The notes under the pieces: generated by a model | Database searches by the model: none | What the model was told of the DNA's origin: nothing | The model's input: the letters and a program-made list of their open reading frames with translations, nothing else | Position numbers and translations under genes: made by a program | Source of the DNA: Boletus sp. NGJ | Taxonomy: Eukaryota > Basidiomycota > Agaricomycetes > Boletales > Boletaceae | DNA length: 64,000 nt | Direction: 5' to 3' | Assembly (NCBI GenBank): GCA_019096195.1 | Contig: JAGTXK010000274.1 | Span: forward strand, 1 to 64,000 | Part shown: piece after piece, positions 48,192 through 60,485 of the stretch | Numbering within the stretch: the first letter of the stretch is position 1 | How the letters are laid out: every line of letters starts with the position of its first letter

Positions 48192-50447
48192 TTACCACGA
48201 CGTTACCCTCCGACGCACATCCCCCCACCAAGACTCACCAGCCTTGCGCCACTCATCCTCCCCCCGAACACGCGCCGCATCCCCCGCTTTCCACACGGCA
48301 TCCGTTTCTAAATCCACCTCCAAGAGTGGTACGAGATGTTGCCGTTTCTCGAGACCGTACCGTTCGTACGCGACGTAACCCACGTAGAGAACGATGTACA
48401 GCACGATACCGATGTACGTGGCGACGACGTTCTAACACGGACATCCGCCTTGTGAGAGACACGTCCTGAGACGCGAGGTGAACACTCACCCTTGCGCTGA
48501 ACGGTTGGACCTTGACTGCCGAGTATCCCTCTGCGATGAACATGAGCGTTGCAAGGACGACGACGCCGATGGGTAACAACGGGAACAAGGGTTGTGTGTA
48601 GGGCAAATCAGAGAGGGGTCGTCCCTGTGCTTTCCATGCCGCTCGAAAGCGGAGTGAAATAAGTCCAATAGAGCCCCACACCAGCAACGCTGATATCCCT
48701 GTCATGTTGAGCAACCACGTAAAGACGATGCCTTGACCCCATATAGTGGTCAAGAAGGCGAGGAACGACACTGCTAGGGACATGCTGTGAAGTCGTCGTC
48801 ATCACGTGAAGTAGTCCTGAGCGGTGTTCAACGTTGGGGAATGCTCACAATAGTGCAGGAATGGGAACACCGTTCTTGTTCGCCCACCCAAAGATGCGGG
48901 GCGCTTGGCCTGTCCTAGCCAAAGCAAATAACATTCGGGAACTTCCATAGAAGGCGGAATTGGTCGCAGACAAGACAGCAGTGAGTAGGACTGCATTGAC
49001 GACATGCACGGCGGCACCAAAGCCCGCACGTTGGAATACAACAGTCAGCGGAGACGCTGTCACATCCGAGTCTGAACCACGCATGTCAACGGCCGCACGT
49101 GTGACACAAGGATGAAAACCCTTACTGTAAGCTGCCCTGAGTAAAGTCGGATCCTGCCAATTGATACACAATCCGATGACGAGGATGGTAAGAATATAAA
49201 AGAGCACGATTCGGAAAAACGTCGCTTTCACGGCTCTCGGAACTGCTTTCCATGGTTGAGCCGACTCGCCGGCGGCGACGGCGACAAGTTCTACTCCTCC
49301 AAAAGAGTAAAACGCATAAACAAACGTTTGTGCAAAGTTTGCGAATCCGCCAATGAACGCTTGTCCGTGTTGGAAGTTTGAGAGCCCCTGACATGGATTC
49401 AGTCACGAGGACGCTATCACCCAGTCACTTACGGGTCCCATATGACCTTTTATTCCGCCCCAGTCATAAATGAGGCCGACAAAGATGAAAAGGATGATCA
49501 TGACGACCTTGATGGACGCAAACCAGTACTCTGATTCACCTGTCCAAAGAGTCAAGCCTGCCAAGCAAACATAACTTGGGAAGATCGTAACCGTAGACCC
49601 GGACATGTAACAGCTGCATCAAGAATATCGGAATGATGATCACGAGAGACCATTGCCAAGGTTGCACTTGTGGCGCCCAAAACTACATGCCATGTTCCAT
49701 TAGCATAATTCCTCCACTGGTACAAATCATTACCTGTAATATCACGGCGGCAGCCGTCAACTCGCTCGCTGGTAAAAATCAGGCGAGGATGGGTCTTCCA
49801 GCGGTAAAGTAGCCTGTATGCGTACTCACGTATCGACAGGCTCCTGTGATGGAACATGAGTTGCATGCAATGCACCGGACCGGACCGGAACATATCACGA
49901 ACCACTGCAACCAATAATTCCAACCTATTGTACTAACGAGGTCAAGCCCAAGCTTCCAACACCGATAACGATAACTTGACATTACCTAACGTAAATCCGA
50001 GAGCAGGGGACACGAATCGACTACCGAATACCGAGAATGCACCAGAGACAGGGAACATGGCAGCCATTTCGCCTCTGTGCGCAAACGATGAATGGGTGAT
50101 CGTCTCTCCGACGGGCCGGAAAGGAAACGACTTACAGTGTAATGACGACAGTATACACGAATAAACCAACGACTATGTAGGAGAGCAAGGAACTTCCCGG
50201 ACCAGCGAGTGCAATAGCCTTTGGAAGACGAGACATGAATGCATGCGCAAAACCAGGACTATTCCACACTCACTGACCCAGCACTCAGAAAGATGCCTGT
50301 CCCAATCGTTCCGCCTATGGCTAAACACGTCCGCGGTAAGCATGGCCAGGGCTGTGAGGCTCACAGAAACCCACCAATCATCATCAGATGTCGACTCTGC
50401 ATAGTTCGTTTCGTTTCATTCTCTGAACTCGTGCTTGCGCAGAACAT
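48192..50447 (-). CDS. Amino acid permease (APC superfamily)
   Basis: This proton-coupled plasma-membrane uptake carrier of the fungal AAT/YAT type is expected to have 12 helices. The N-terminal signature RHLMMIAIGGTIGTGIFLSA is restored across an intron, followed by GPGSSLLSYIVVGLFVYTVV, EMAAMFPVSGAFSVFGSRFV and GWNYWLQWFV. Next come ASELTAAAVILQ, WSLVIIIPIFLMQLLHVRVY, GESEYWFASIKVVMIILFIF, ANFAQTFVYAFYSFGGVELV and NSAFYGSSRMLFALARTGQA. It ends with a cytosolic tail (LVPLLEVDLETDAVW, then RRRVTSW, TAA at 48192). About ten introns. The 5' end is not settled: 50447 is the first in-frame ATG upstream of RHLMMI, but coding may begin further upstream by splicing. Splicing near 49650-49760 is also uncertain. 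Confidence 0.85.
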
Positions 50448-51068
50448 GGCCCAGAGGCCGGGACGTGGTCTCTGCCCTGGATGTCCTGCAACGGTAGCCT
50501 GTTGCAGCTCCTCGTTATCCACAACCTTTCCTTTACTTGAGGGAGATACGGATTGTCTCGAGTACAAGGGGCTCCCTGATGAAATGTTGTTGCCATTTTA
50601 TCTGAAAAGTTTGGCTGGTGACCTTGGGACCCGAATAACGGAAAGAAAAAGCCGGTCAGGAAAGCGAAGAAGGTAGAGCGGGGATCGTCGCTAATTATTC
50701 GCTATCTAGCCGCATGCCGTCTCCCACAATTCTGAGACCATCATTCCACAGCCTGTACAGGGGTACAAGGGTAAACCGGAACAACAGTACACGGAGCTTC
50801 CAACCTGGGCACCGCAAAGAAAGATTCTAGTATCTAGTTGGAATACGGTTACAATCTTGGTCCTGCCAACTGGGTATCTGGACAGCGTCGTCACAAAAAT
50901 AGCCTTCAATAATAGAAACAGTGAAGTGGGTTTGAGGATATGGTACACCAACGAATTATTAAGCAATTATAAAGTGGTTAATATTCCAGTCAGAAGAGAG
51001 AGAAGGGAAGACAGCATAATATGTTCATAGAGGGCGTAGGTGTAGGATGCGTGTCGTGCGGACGCAAA
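50448..51068. other. Intergenic; upstream of permease
   Basis: Probably holds the permease promoter and possible 5' exon, and the 3' end of the P450 transcript. The minus frame 50448-50567 is open and continuous with the permease N-terminus but lacks an ATG. Confidence 0.4.
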
Positions 51069-53053
51069 TTAGTTACGGGGGTGAAAGGCGAGCTTGCACT
51101 CCATGGCGGCTGGGAAGATAACCTGGTGAAGAGTCTCTTGAGTACCTCAAGTCTGCGGACCAAGCAGGCAAACTCACAAAGGCGTCCTTGATCTCCATAC
51201 TCGTCTCGTTGGTTTCAGGGGGGGCAGTCACGTTAAAATTCCTCACCAATGCGGCAACGGTGAGTCTGAGCATCATATAGGCCAAGTTCATCCCTCCACA
51301 CTGGCGACTTCCTGTCCCGAACGGCATCAGGTATTGCGCCATCTTTGCGGTGGCGTCTGGCCCCTGGAGCCATCGTTCGGGGACGAAGCTATCCGGAGAG
51401 GGAAAGATGGTGGGATCACGGTGCATCGACCAGGCTTGAGTAGCGATTACCGTTCCTGGGGGCAGGGCGTAACCCATTAAGTCAAACGATTCATCCAAGG
51501 CGCCGTTTTTGGAACTCGATGATGGGACAACCCGTTCTAGGTCGCTGGGTGCTGCAGAGTACAATCGGAGACCTACGTAGACTGAGTTGCCTGGTGTTCA
51601 GCGTAACAAAGGAGATCCCTTACCTTCTTTGATAAACGCGTTCAGATATGGAAGCCTTTGAAGGACGGCCAAGTCTGGCACAATATGGGAGTCTGGCATG
51701 GCTAGGTCGAGCTCCGCTTGTAATTTGCTCATGATGTCCGGTCTGCGAGTCAATTCCCAGAAAAAGTAAGACATGGAATTGGAAGTGGTATCGGAACCCG
51801 CAATCCTTCAAATGACATTTAGACCTTCCAATAAGGATGTAGCATAAAAGAGGGACGAACATGTGTCCCATCATCTCCGAAATGATATCGTGGTCTGGCA
51901 TTTGTTGGTGGGGCGAATACTTGTATTCGAGGAGGCGCTGCAGCAAAGTAATTCTCTCCGAATCCGAGGTTCCCCCCATGCCTTCTTTGGCACGCATCTC
52001 ATACACGCGGGCGCCGACAAACTAGATGGTTCCGTGTATCAGTGCTGGAGGCGATGATTCAACAAGAGGCGAACACAAACCTCGCCAATGATCTTATCTG
52101 AGTCGCAAATCTGGCGCCATCGTCGGCTTGGGATACGACAAACCAAATTCCATAAACAAGACGGCATAGTGCTTCGCTGAGGACCCAGTCAGCTTGTACC
52201 GCACATCTCTTAAAATGAACTTACGACAATTCCTCTCTTTGGGAAGTCAGATATGGCAGTCGCAATCGGATCCATCCCACCGAGGATCCAGCTACTGAGC
52301 GCGCCTTGGCGATAGCCGTGAGAGGACGAAATGATAACATCAACCATGAAGTGGCGGAACAACGCGAGACAGTCCAAGGGGTATTTTCCGCCCACATGCT
52401 CGAGCGCCTGAATCATGTTGAGACGGGGGGAAAGCAGACCAAGTACTACCTACGGTGACGAGTTCCAATACATGCTCGTGTGCTTCCACCTGGAAGAGAG
52501 CCAAGTTTGCCGGGATATAGTGCTGCGCATACCCCTTCCGTCGCACCGCATGTCCGATATGATCGAGGGTGGTCATCCTGGGGTCAAATCAATATATGTA
52601 CACAATGATTAAGGAGGAATCGTGTTTACGCATGGTCGTTCTCGTTCCTATTAAGGACTGGGTCAGCTTGAGCGGAGGTATGGGATGAGCGACGAACGTA
52701 AGGAGACTCTTGTAGAACTTGCTCTTGTCGAATTTGTGAATGGAGTAAACGCTTCGCATTGATGTGATGTCCTTGAATATCACCTTTTTGGGACCGACAC
52801 GCACAACTGGGCCGTATTCCTCAAAAAGTTGGTGATTGGTCTTGCATTGTTGGAGGCGGAGGACGTGGGTAGTTATCCAGAAATCGGATACCGCCGCGTA
52901 CCAGGGACCGGGTATCGCACTCAGGGGGGACAAGAAGAGATGGTATATCGCACGCGCGACGGCGTACAGCACGACGAGGGAGACGAAGACGAAGGTGATG
53001 TTGTGGGATGTCCAAGAAAGGGAGAGCGCGGAGAGTATTCTTGCTGGTTCCAT
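51069..53053 (-). CDS. Cytochrome P450 monooxygenase
   Basis: This ER-anchored heme monooxygenase starts at 53053 (MEPARILSALSLSW) with a membrane anchor (ITFVFVSLVVLYAVARAIYH) and the proline hinge LSAIPGPWYAAVSDFW. Downstream are FEEYGPVVRVGPKKVIFKD, HAVRRKGYAQHYIPANL (C-helix; the usual W is not seen) and PDHDIISEMMGHM. I-helix residues AGSDTTSN follow, then KEGLRLY (ExxR), SMHRDPTIFPSPDSFVPERW, the heme loop PFGTGSRQCGGMNLAYMMLR and the end FPAAMECKLAFHPRN, TAA at 51069. Seven or more introns. No lesion seen. It resembles the large fungal CYP groups near benzoate and pisatin hydroxylases, but the family and substrate cannot be fixed by eye. Confidence 0.9.
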
Positions 53054-54828
53054 AGTGATGAAGTGGGTACAATTCAAGATTGGGAGAGTTGAGGGCCGCC
53101 TGCGTCGGTGCGGGAGGGGGGACGTCCGGGGAAAGAAGGAGGGCAGCCGGTGATGGAGAGAAGGGGAGGAGTGGACCGACTTTTATACGCATCTCCTCGG
53201 AGGTGTGACAAAAACATATCATAACAACAGTCACAAGGCAGATTCCACCCGCCGAACATTCGACCGGACGTCATCGGTACTCTGCAGAGTGTGACAGAAA
53301 AGTTGATCGTCTTTCCCGATCTGGATTTTGCTATATCCCAAAGGACATACACGCACCGAGCCGTGACACCCGGTGACTTTATCGTTCGGTCTGCACCGTA
53401 GGTACTGCGACGACTTCATTGACGCCGCTCCAGGCTACTCTTTATGAAATGCCAGCATCCCGCGCATCGACCTATCGTCGAAGTCGGTCGGGCTGGCCCC
53501 GTTCTGCACAGAAAAGGCACATACTCGGTCCACATGGCACTGCGGGGGAGCTGCACCTACGTCTCGAACTCACTTGAATTCCTAGATTGTCTATATTCGA
53601 ACACAGAATTCGTTCACCGTAAATCAGAATAGAATACGTCAAATCACGACAGGAATGCTGACCTGTCCAACAGACCCTAAAAAAAGGCGGCGTTAATGAA
53701 CCGCCGCGCTCAAGCAAGGCACCGAGTTCCTTGATCGATTTTCAGAACTGCGAGGGGCGAGGTTCCTTTGGAAACAGGACCAGCCCAAGGGGACTGCGAC
53801 TCCAGATCATGACCCGCAAGTCGTGCCCGAGATCACGAGCAATAAAGCACTAGGAAGGTCAGCCAGGAGACGAAACGTCCAATTAAGAAAAAGAAACGTC
53901 TAGTGACGGAAGGAGATACTCATGGCAACGAGGACGTGAAAATTGGGTGGCGGACGCCGCAGGGTGAGAATGGATGTAGCGAAAAGAAAAGCAGATCCGT
54001 CTCTAGTTCAACGGCTCTGCCCGATCGACAAAGTTTCGCGGAGGAATTTTCTGTGCCATCACGTGACATTTTGTCTGGTCGTTGCAGATACTGGCGAGAA
54101 GCTCATTCGACGGCCTGCGCAGGTCATGTATTCTGTCAACCTCACGAGGCGCAGCGAGCAAGAAGTTCCAACGGCCAACTCGATCGGATTCCTCGGCGCG
54201 GCGCGGCGCTGAGCTTAAAAATCACGATTCAAGTGCTCTCGACCGATCTCTCCATCTCTGTTCATCGTTCGGCTTTGCTCCGCTTCTCACTGCAGCAAGC
54301 TCCGACCATCTCCTTGATCCACCGCCAAGCTGTGTGCAGTGTGCCACACAAACATGGCATGTCGTTGCCTGCCCATCTAGCCTTGCTGCGAGGACAATAC
54401 CTTTTGCGATCTCCTGTCCAACTGCCAAGTACTGATACCGATCGTACGTCTCTACATGGCAGGAGACTAACACTAGATTTGCCTCGTTGCTGGCTCTTTA
54501 ACGTCAATACTATAGACAGGTAAGATCATTTCATCGCAACTCACTCGCCCCCGACAGCTTTATTCACACCTCACCTCGTGTATCATCGTCGCCATGATGC
54601 TAACCGGCTTCCTTTTCCAAGTAAACAAGCTACTCGATCATTACCAACTGGTTCCGGTGGCGTAGTTTACATCTGTTCACTGTCCAAATCACATATACTG
54701 AAATCTCGTCAGAACGCCACCCGGTTGCTCAGATTGCACTATCCGCGTTGCGCTCAGACACCAACGCGGATAGTGCATCTTCTGTCTCCTCGGGAAATGA
54801 CGTGTTAGCCTTTCAGTCATCGCTAGCA
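53054..54828. other. Intergenic with a strong hairpin
   Basis: P450 promoter region and 3' region of phospholipase B. A 206-codon plus frame (53903-54523) has no motif and an irregular composition, so I do not call it a gene. A hairpin at 54731-54779 is listed separately. Confidence 0.45.
54731..54779. repeat. Near-perfect hairpin 50 nt past the phospholipase B stop
   Basis: TGCACTATCCGCGTTG (54735-54750) and CAACGCGGATAGTGCA (54762-54777) are exact reverse complements around an 11-nt loop, extended by AGA/TCT with one bulge. On the minus strand it lies immediately downstream of the phospholipase B coding end, in the expected 3' UTR. Confidence 0.75.
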
Positions 54829-57002
54829 TCAGATCAGATTGATGCCCGAATACCGACCGCCGCGGCCAAAGTCAGAAGCCAACTTCCGCGTGGGCCGTTG
54901 ACGGCCCTCATTGGAGCTCCGAGTAGCTCTTGTGCTGAGTGTACTTCCAGACCAACAGTATCGCGCGAAACAACACTCGCATACACCACTCCTCGTCTCG
55001 CCTGCTCTCTCGCGTGCACGGTCAACGATCGCGCATGCCAGGCACGCGGGCCATTCGGGGTCAGTTGCCACGCTAGAATTCGCAGGGTAGCCCTGGGTAG
55101 CAATGATAAATGTCTGGTCGAGCATCGCCTGGATTTCCGAAGAATCATAGGCGACTTGGGAAGTAGATGTGTTGGTGACAGGCGCTTCGCCGTTGTGGGG
55201 AGGACCGCCATTTGCAAGGTATATTAGGAGAGGCGTGCTCGTTGTGTCGCACCCAAAGAACGTCGGCCTCGTGCTGAGGTTCTGTGCAGTGAATTCCTCG
55301 GTGGTCGTTGGCACAGGAGGGAACGAGTACGCTGACGAAAGCAACATAGCCCGATCCTGGGTAGCCTGGTGACCGGTCACCACTAATAACCTATGTATAC
55401 GAAATGCGACTTACAATCAACGAGTCCCCAGCGGCGAAATTGTTGACGTCTGAGCTCTGTCGTGCGTTAAGTTGGTGGCAGCAGCAAGGCTAGTACTACA
55501 CCCACAGCATCAATTGCCAAGATCGTATCGACATCGCGAGCTTTTACGAGCAAGGGTTGTAGCGGAATGACTTCTCCATCCTCACCACCATCTACAAGGG
55601 TAAGATCCGTCTGGTTGGACAATGAGAAAGTCTCCGGTGCGACGCCATAAAATGGATTCGGCCATGATGCAGCATCAAGTTCGATACCTGACTCTGGCAA
55701 TAGCGAGTTTAGCAAAGAAAGCTCAGGGCCAAAGAGAGACTCCAAGGTGCCCTAACGTTCTTGAGTCAATGAACGGCAACACCAGACGGTGAACCTACAG
55801 TGACGTTGTACTCGTTGAACAGTTCAGACGAGGTCCCAGCAACCAGCGCTGACTGATCATAGTTCGTAATGCAAATGCTGTTATTCCTCGTACCCAGGTA
55901 CTTTGTTGGCGCGAACGCAGATAACATGGGGTCATAGGAGCCCATCTCGACTACGTTCCATGTTAGTGTCAAGACCCATCAACGGACTGCTTAATACTGA
56001 CAGACGTTGAACTCAAATATAGGATTGGAGATCGGTACGTAGTCTCCAGGTAGATCGTTTGACGTGTTTTGACCAGGTGCAAGGACGTCTGACACGACAA
56101 TTGGAAATGGCATCGCGTATGATGTGAATGATTCACTGAGATCCGTACATTAGTACACTGTCATTTCACCTGTTCAGTACTCACGTTTCGGCAACTGATG
56201 ACCACAGAATTCCGGCACCGTGAGTATAGGATTCATCGTAGAAATTCGATGGGAATGTCCCATTAACGAAATGTCTCGCCAATGCGCGCGACCAAAGGTC
56301 GGCAAACGTCACATTATAACCCGCGTCGTATTTCCCCTCTAGCTCCTCGACTAATTGGACGAGGTACTCGGCATCAGTGACGGGATCGGAACTAGGCGCG
56401 TAGACGCTATAGTTAGCGTTCCATCCTCCCCACGAGTTGTTAGCAACGGTGGAATTAGGGTATCCGAAGACGAGTTCCTGCATTGTCGGGAAGTTTGCTT
56501 GGGCCAGGGACGTCAAAAACCACGACCCCCCCGACAAGCCTGCCAAGTAAGTTGCCGTTTGCAGCAATCCCCCTATACCGGCACTGTTTGAGGAGGCATT
56601 CCGACCATCCAACGCATTCAGCACGCCTGCACCAAAAATTGCAGCCCGATAACCTCCTCCGCTCGTTGCAATGCCAAAGTTAGGAGTTTGCGAGCTGGAT
56701 CCGCTCAGGATGCTGGATACGTATGAAGGTAGAGTGACGTTGGTAGCCTCAACGTTGGCAAGGTAGGTTTTCCAGGCCTGCGGGATGACTTCCGAGCGGC
56801 GAGCTTGAACATACGAGGCTTCGGAGGCGGAGAGGGATTGATTTCCAGGTGAGGACCCCGCCATGCGAACGAGCGTGAAGCCCTGCGGACAGGCTCCTGC
56901 CACTGGCGTGTAGGCCTGCGATGCAATGCTCTGGGCTGCAACTAGCCATGCAGGCAGCGATGACAGACAAAGCCAAAGCCAGACGATATTGGTTTGCAAC
57001 AT
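54829..57002 (-). CDS. Secreted phospholipase B / lysophospholipase
   Basis: This cPLA2-type serine acylhydrolase releases fatty acids from (lyso)phospholipids and is normally secreted or GPI/cell-wall bound. The start at 57002 has a signal peptide (NIVWLWLCLSSLPAWLVAAQ). Catalytic features in order: FGIATSGGGYRAAIFGAGV (oxyanion glycines), YLAGLSGGSWFLTSLAQANF (nucleophile Ser in GLSGGSW), SNPIFEFN, VVEMGSYDP and LVDGGEDGEVIPLQPLLVKA (catalytic Asp). The cysteine-rich C-terminus includes FGCDTTSTPLLIYLANGGPP, EWPACLACAIVDRARERAG and SGVCECCFARYCW. About 40 basic residues follow that end at 54829. I do not know this tail from the family, and it might be an unspliced intron read-through. Many N-x-S/T sites. 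About seven introns. Confidence 0.9.
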
Positions 57003-58147
57003 TACGGACCAAGAGGAGGGGAGATGTGGTGGTGGGTGTTGCTACGTGCGTCTATAAAACATGGATACAATTGGGTCACCAAATACTGAAACGCCTCACG
57101 CATGGAGAAGTCATTGGTCAGTTGGAGAAAACGTGTGTGATGCACACCAAAATATCCTCACGTTTTTCAGAAGCACTACCAATGCCTCTTGACCACCCGG
57201 TAAAGCCCATTTGAACGTACCTCTCCGAAGCACTGCAAGGTAAAACGGTATCAAGATGTTTGAAATTTAATGTCACGTACCTGACATGCTTGATTCATGA
57301 GCGAATCACGCAACTACGCCAATCCTGGGGATGAAACCGAAAAGAGCGAGTGGGCCTACACGTCGCATCAGCAGCCGCCAAGGTGAGTCCAAAACCAACG
57401 ACCCATGTGGTCTACTTGATAGCACCCGGGAAATGGGTCTGAATCAGCAGCTAAATATAAGCTGTCGCATGAGTCGTGGACCTCTCACAAAATAGTCACT
57501 AGCTTATGACGAAGGTATCACCGATGTGGAGTCTGCAAGCATAGACCCCAGGCAGACTTTTACTTCAAGCCTACAAGTTAGTGAGGACATTCATCCCTCT
57601 CGAGACCTTCTTGGTTGCAACTTCTCCGAGTCGTTCATCTGGGTGAGTACAAGGTTAAAGGAACCAAAATCCTAAACCTACCATGGACAAGTTGGCAAAT
57701 ACAGCCGCGGTGAAGCAACTCCAGTCTCCGTCTGCCAAGGCTATCGCGAAAACTTCAACATCTATGACAGCGCAATTAATTATCAAGTGACCGATTTGTA
57801 TACATTCCATGCTACCGTTTCTTGTCACCGCCGGGTGGCATGCACAGTGGAAGATTTGGTCCGGGTGTTTCCGGACCACCCTCACCAAAGATGCTTAAAA
57901 AGGGGCATTGGTTAAATGCGGAAGCGGCCCTGCCTCATGTCATTTCTCTTGAACTGACCACCGCGATCCACCAACAGATCATCATCCGTTGTCGTTTGTG
58001 TGGACAGCCAACTTGGTTATCCTTTTCCTTGTCTCTCTGGTAGGAAACGTTATCAGACGTATCTTCGAGTATTCGTTGATCACTTAGCGCCAAGGTGCTG
58101 CGCACGACACCTGTTCACTGGGTCTACTGTAGTTCGAACAAGAAGTT
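57003..58147. other. Divergent promoter region; possible short first exon at 57297
   Basis: This region lies between phospholipase B (-) and the gene at 58148 (+). At 57297 an ATG opens MSESRNYANPGDETEKSEWA followed by about nine codons and a good GTGAGT donor. Protein-like composition suggests a small gene here, but I could not connect further exons. Otherwise nothing is seen. Confidence 0.3.
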
Positions 58148-60083
58148 ATGGCTCCACCAGTAGCTGTATATGTTTTTGCGGCTGTTGTTAGTGTAGCAGC
58201 AGTGTTTGCGTTCAAAGAGGTATGTTCGTGTTCGTTGTACGCCTTCTGCGTCCTTCGGAAGAAACACGTGTACTCACACGCCATGCATTCTCTTCTCCCT
58301 CTCTCGCTCTCTTTACCCTGCAGTTCGTCTACGAACCGCATATAGCCCCGAAACTTGAAGCATGGGCCGAAGACTTTCTCGAGCGGAGACGCACAGCACG
58401 CAACAGGCGTGCGAGCGCCGTTCCCGTCAGGACGTCCCGTCGTCGCCATTCATCCTCTTCTTCCGGTTCATCGAATCATAACAATGATCTTCAGAGAGAT
58501 CGGGGCTCAAACGACAGAGAATTAGGACCGAACGATCTCTCTGTGGATGGACTCGAGCTAGAAGCGCTCGTCTCGAGAGAGGTGGATGAATGGCGGAATG
58601 AGGTACTCAGAAGTCAGGAAATCACAATGGACGGTCTGCGAAAGCGAAGAACAGAACGACTCAGGGATGACTTTGATAGTTTTGCTACCACGAGTATGAC
58701 CACCCTGGACGAGGTATGTGCCCGACGCGCCTGTTTTTCTTCCTGGCGTACTCAATCCGATTATTACAGTCCTTCACATCTCTTACACACACCCCACTCG
58801 AACCGACACATGTGATCTCGAATATTTCCTCCCCAATCACACCCAGTACTGTGTCGCTCCCTCTGACACCGACTCGTCGCCTTCGATCTGAGTCTCAGTC
58901 AACCACAACACAAGGAGATGCTAGCACATTCACATTATTAATAGCTCCACAGTCACCGCCCTCCCCTACCCATGACATGCCGGTGATGTCTCCGACGGTG
59001 GTATCCCCCGGCTCCGCTGACCCGACGCCCCGCCCACTGAACGATGGTGTTGGTCATTTTGACATCACATCCCCATCCCCGTTTGCAATTCCCAACGCCA
59101 TCCGCAGTTCACCTGCAACTGAGGGTGCCCCGCATCCCTTGCCATTCACCCCAACCAATCAGGTCATGGCTGATGATTCTCCATTTGGTCCCCTCCTTCA
59201 GGACACGCCGCGTTCAAGTGCAGAGATATACGGAGAGAGGCCGTTTTCGCCGATCACGAGGGTGATGGGATCTTCGTCTAGCCACGTGCCTGCCGCTGGG
59301 TCAAAGGCGCCCTCTTCTAGGTCCAATTCTATGAGTTCAATTCGGACGCTCGGAAGCTCTGGAGTGCTTAGGAGGGGCAGTGGACTCGCGAATCAAGTGG
59401 TAACGACTGACTCCGACGACGGCAGCGACGAAGAAAGCCATCCGCATGCTTCCAGATCTACCTTTGAATCAGTCATTTCATCTCTCTCAGAACGATACCC
59501 GGCTCCACCAACGCCCCCTATAATCATCTCATCACCTGCATCTTCTGTGGGTATCATCTCAATCCCATCATCGCCCCGCAGTGGTGGTTCAGAGGTTGTG
59601 ATACAATACGATGCTCTCGCCACAGCACCGCAGTCCCCCTCTCACCCCCTCCCCCAGACACATCCATCTCTACCCTTGCTTCAGTTGCCCTCAGATTCAT
59701 TGAGTCCACGTCTAACACCTCGTTCGCGCTCCCCAGCACATTCAGCAACGTCTCCAGCTCTCTCCTACGCCTCTTTCCTTTCTCCGATGCCTATCAGCCG
59801 TTCTGCGTCCGAGTCCGAAGGAGACGAGTTCCTGTCAGTCGCAAGTGATGATAGCGATTGGAGTGCATCGCCTGTTACCCCGAGTGGACATATGGAACCC
59901 GTGCAAGATATGGCGAATAACCCATTCCTCGATTTTGAGCATCTGACGCACAATGTCAGAGGGAACGGTTCTGAACATGGGGACGGGAGCGAGGGAAGTG
60001 AGGTGCTTGTTTCTGACCTCGCACAGGAACGCGCGAGTGAGGTGGGCAGTGACGAGAGTTGGGGGAGTGCAAGGAGGCATTAG
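58148..60083 (+). CDS. Membrane-anchored protein with disordered S/P-rich region
   Basis: Exon 1 (start 58148, MAPPVAVYVFAAVVSVAAVF) encodes an N-terminal hydrophobic anchor. A GTATGT donor follows FAFKE. Exon 2 continues FVYEPHIAPKLEAWAEDFLE, RRRTARNRRASAVPV, a basic/serine stretch, then an acidic helical part (DGLELEALVSREVDEWRNEV, MDGLRKRRTERLRDDFDSF). A second intron after TTLDE leads to about 450 residues of serine/proline/threonine-rich sequence with many SP/TP sites, ending SDESWGSARRH at TAG 60081-60083. No recognised family. The layout (single anchor, basic juxtamembrane part, phosphorylatable tail) suggests an ER or organelle-membrane protein, as inference. Confidence 0.78.
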
Positions 60084-60485
60084 ATTGGGAGGTGAGAATG
60101 TTTTGGGTAAGCTGAACAAAGCAGGCAGATACAGACACGTTGACATTCTGAGGCTGATACACGATGGCTTCGGTTTTGATGACCTGTGTTTTTTACTTTT
60201 CCTTGCTCGCGGTGTATTGTTTTTTTTTTTCCAGGTAGATGGACCATCATCTGGTACTGTGTTTAGTTTAGTTTGCTATCTTGGTTGTCGTGTACTATCT
60301 TACAATGTAAGTCGAATTCTCCAGGCGCAAGCACCTAGTCTGCTCAACTGTATACTGAGGCAAGCTATCAATCGACGGTACAGCACGTTCAATGCGAAGG
60401 TTTTTCATTGATAACTAGGTGTGTGTATTTACAGGGCGATATGTACTTTCAGCAGAATGATCTATGGTTCGAGGGTATGGTCAAT
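60084..60485. other. Short convergent spacer
   Basis: A 400-bp tail-to-tail spacer with a short T run near 60220. No gene seen. Confidence 0.5.

Noticed and set aside
53780-53850. tRNA-Trp-like segment (GACTCCAGATCA plus a CGTG/CACG stem)
   Set aside because: The anticodon-like loop and a T-arm-like stem are present, but the anticodon stem is mispaired, the T loop reads CCCGAGAT and not TTCGAAT, and no acceptor stem or A box was found. At best a relic, possibly chance.
53903-54523. 206-codon plus-strand frame
   Set aside because: Long but without motif, signal peptide or convincing composition, and competing frames overlap it. It is probably a chance frame in intergenic DNA.
48192-57002. 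Permease, P450 and phospholipase B as a secondary-metabolite cluster
   Set aside because: No backbone enzyme (PKS, NRPS or terpene synthase) is present, and flanking genes are housekeeping or uncharacterised. Adjacency alone is not evidence.
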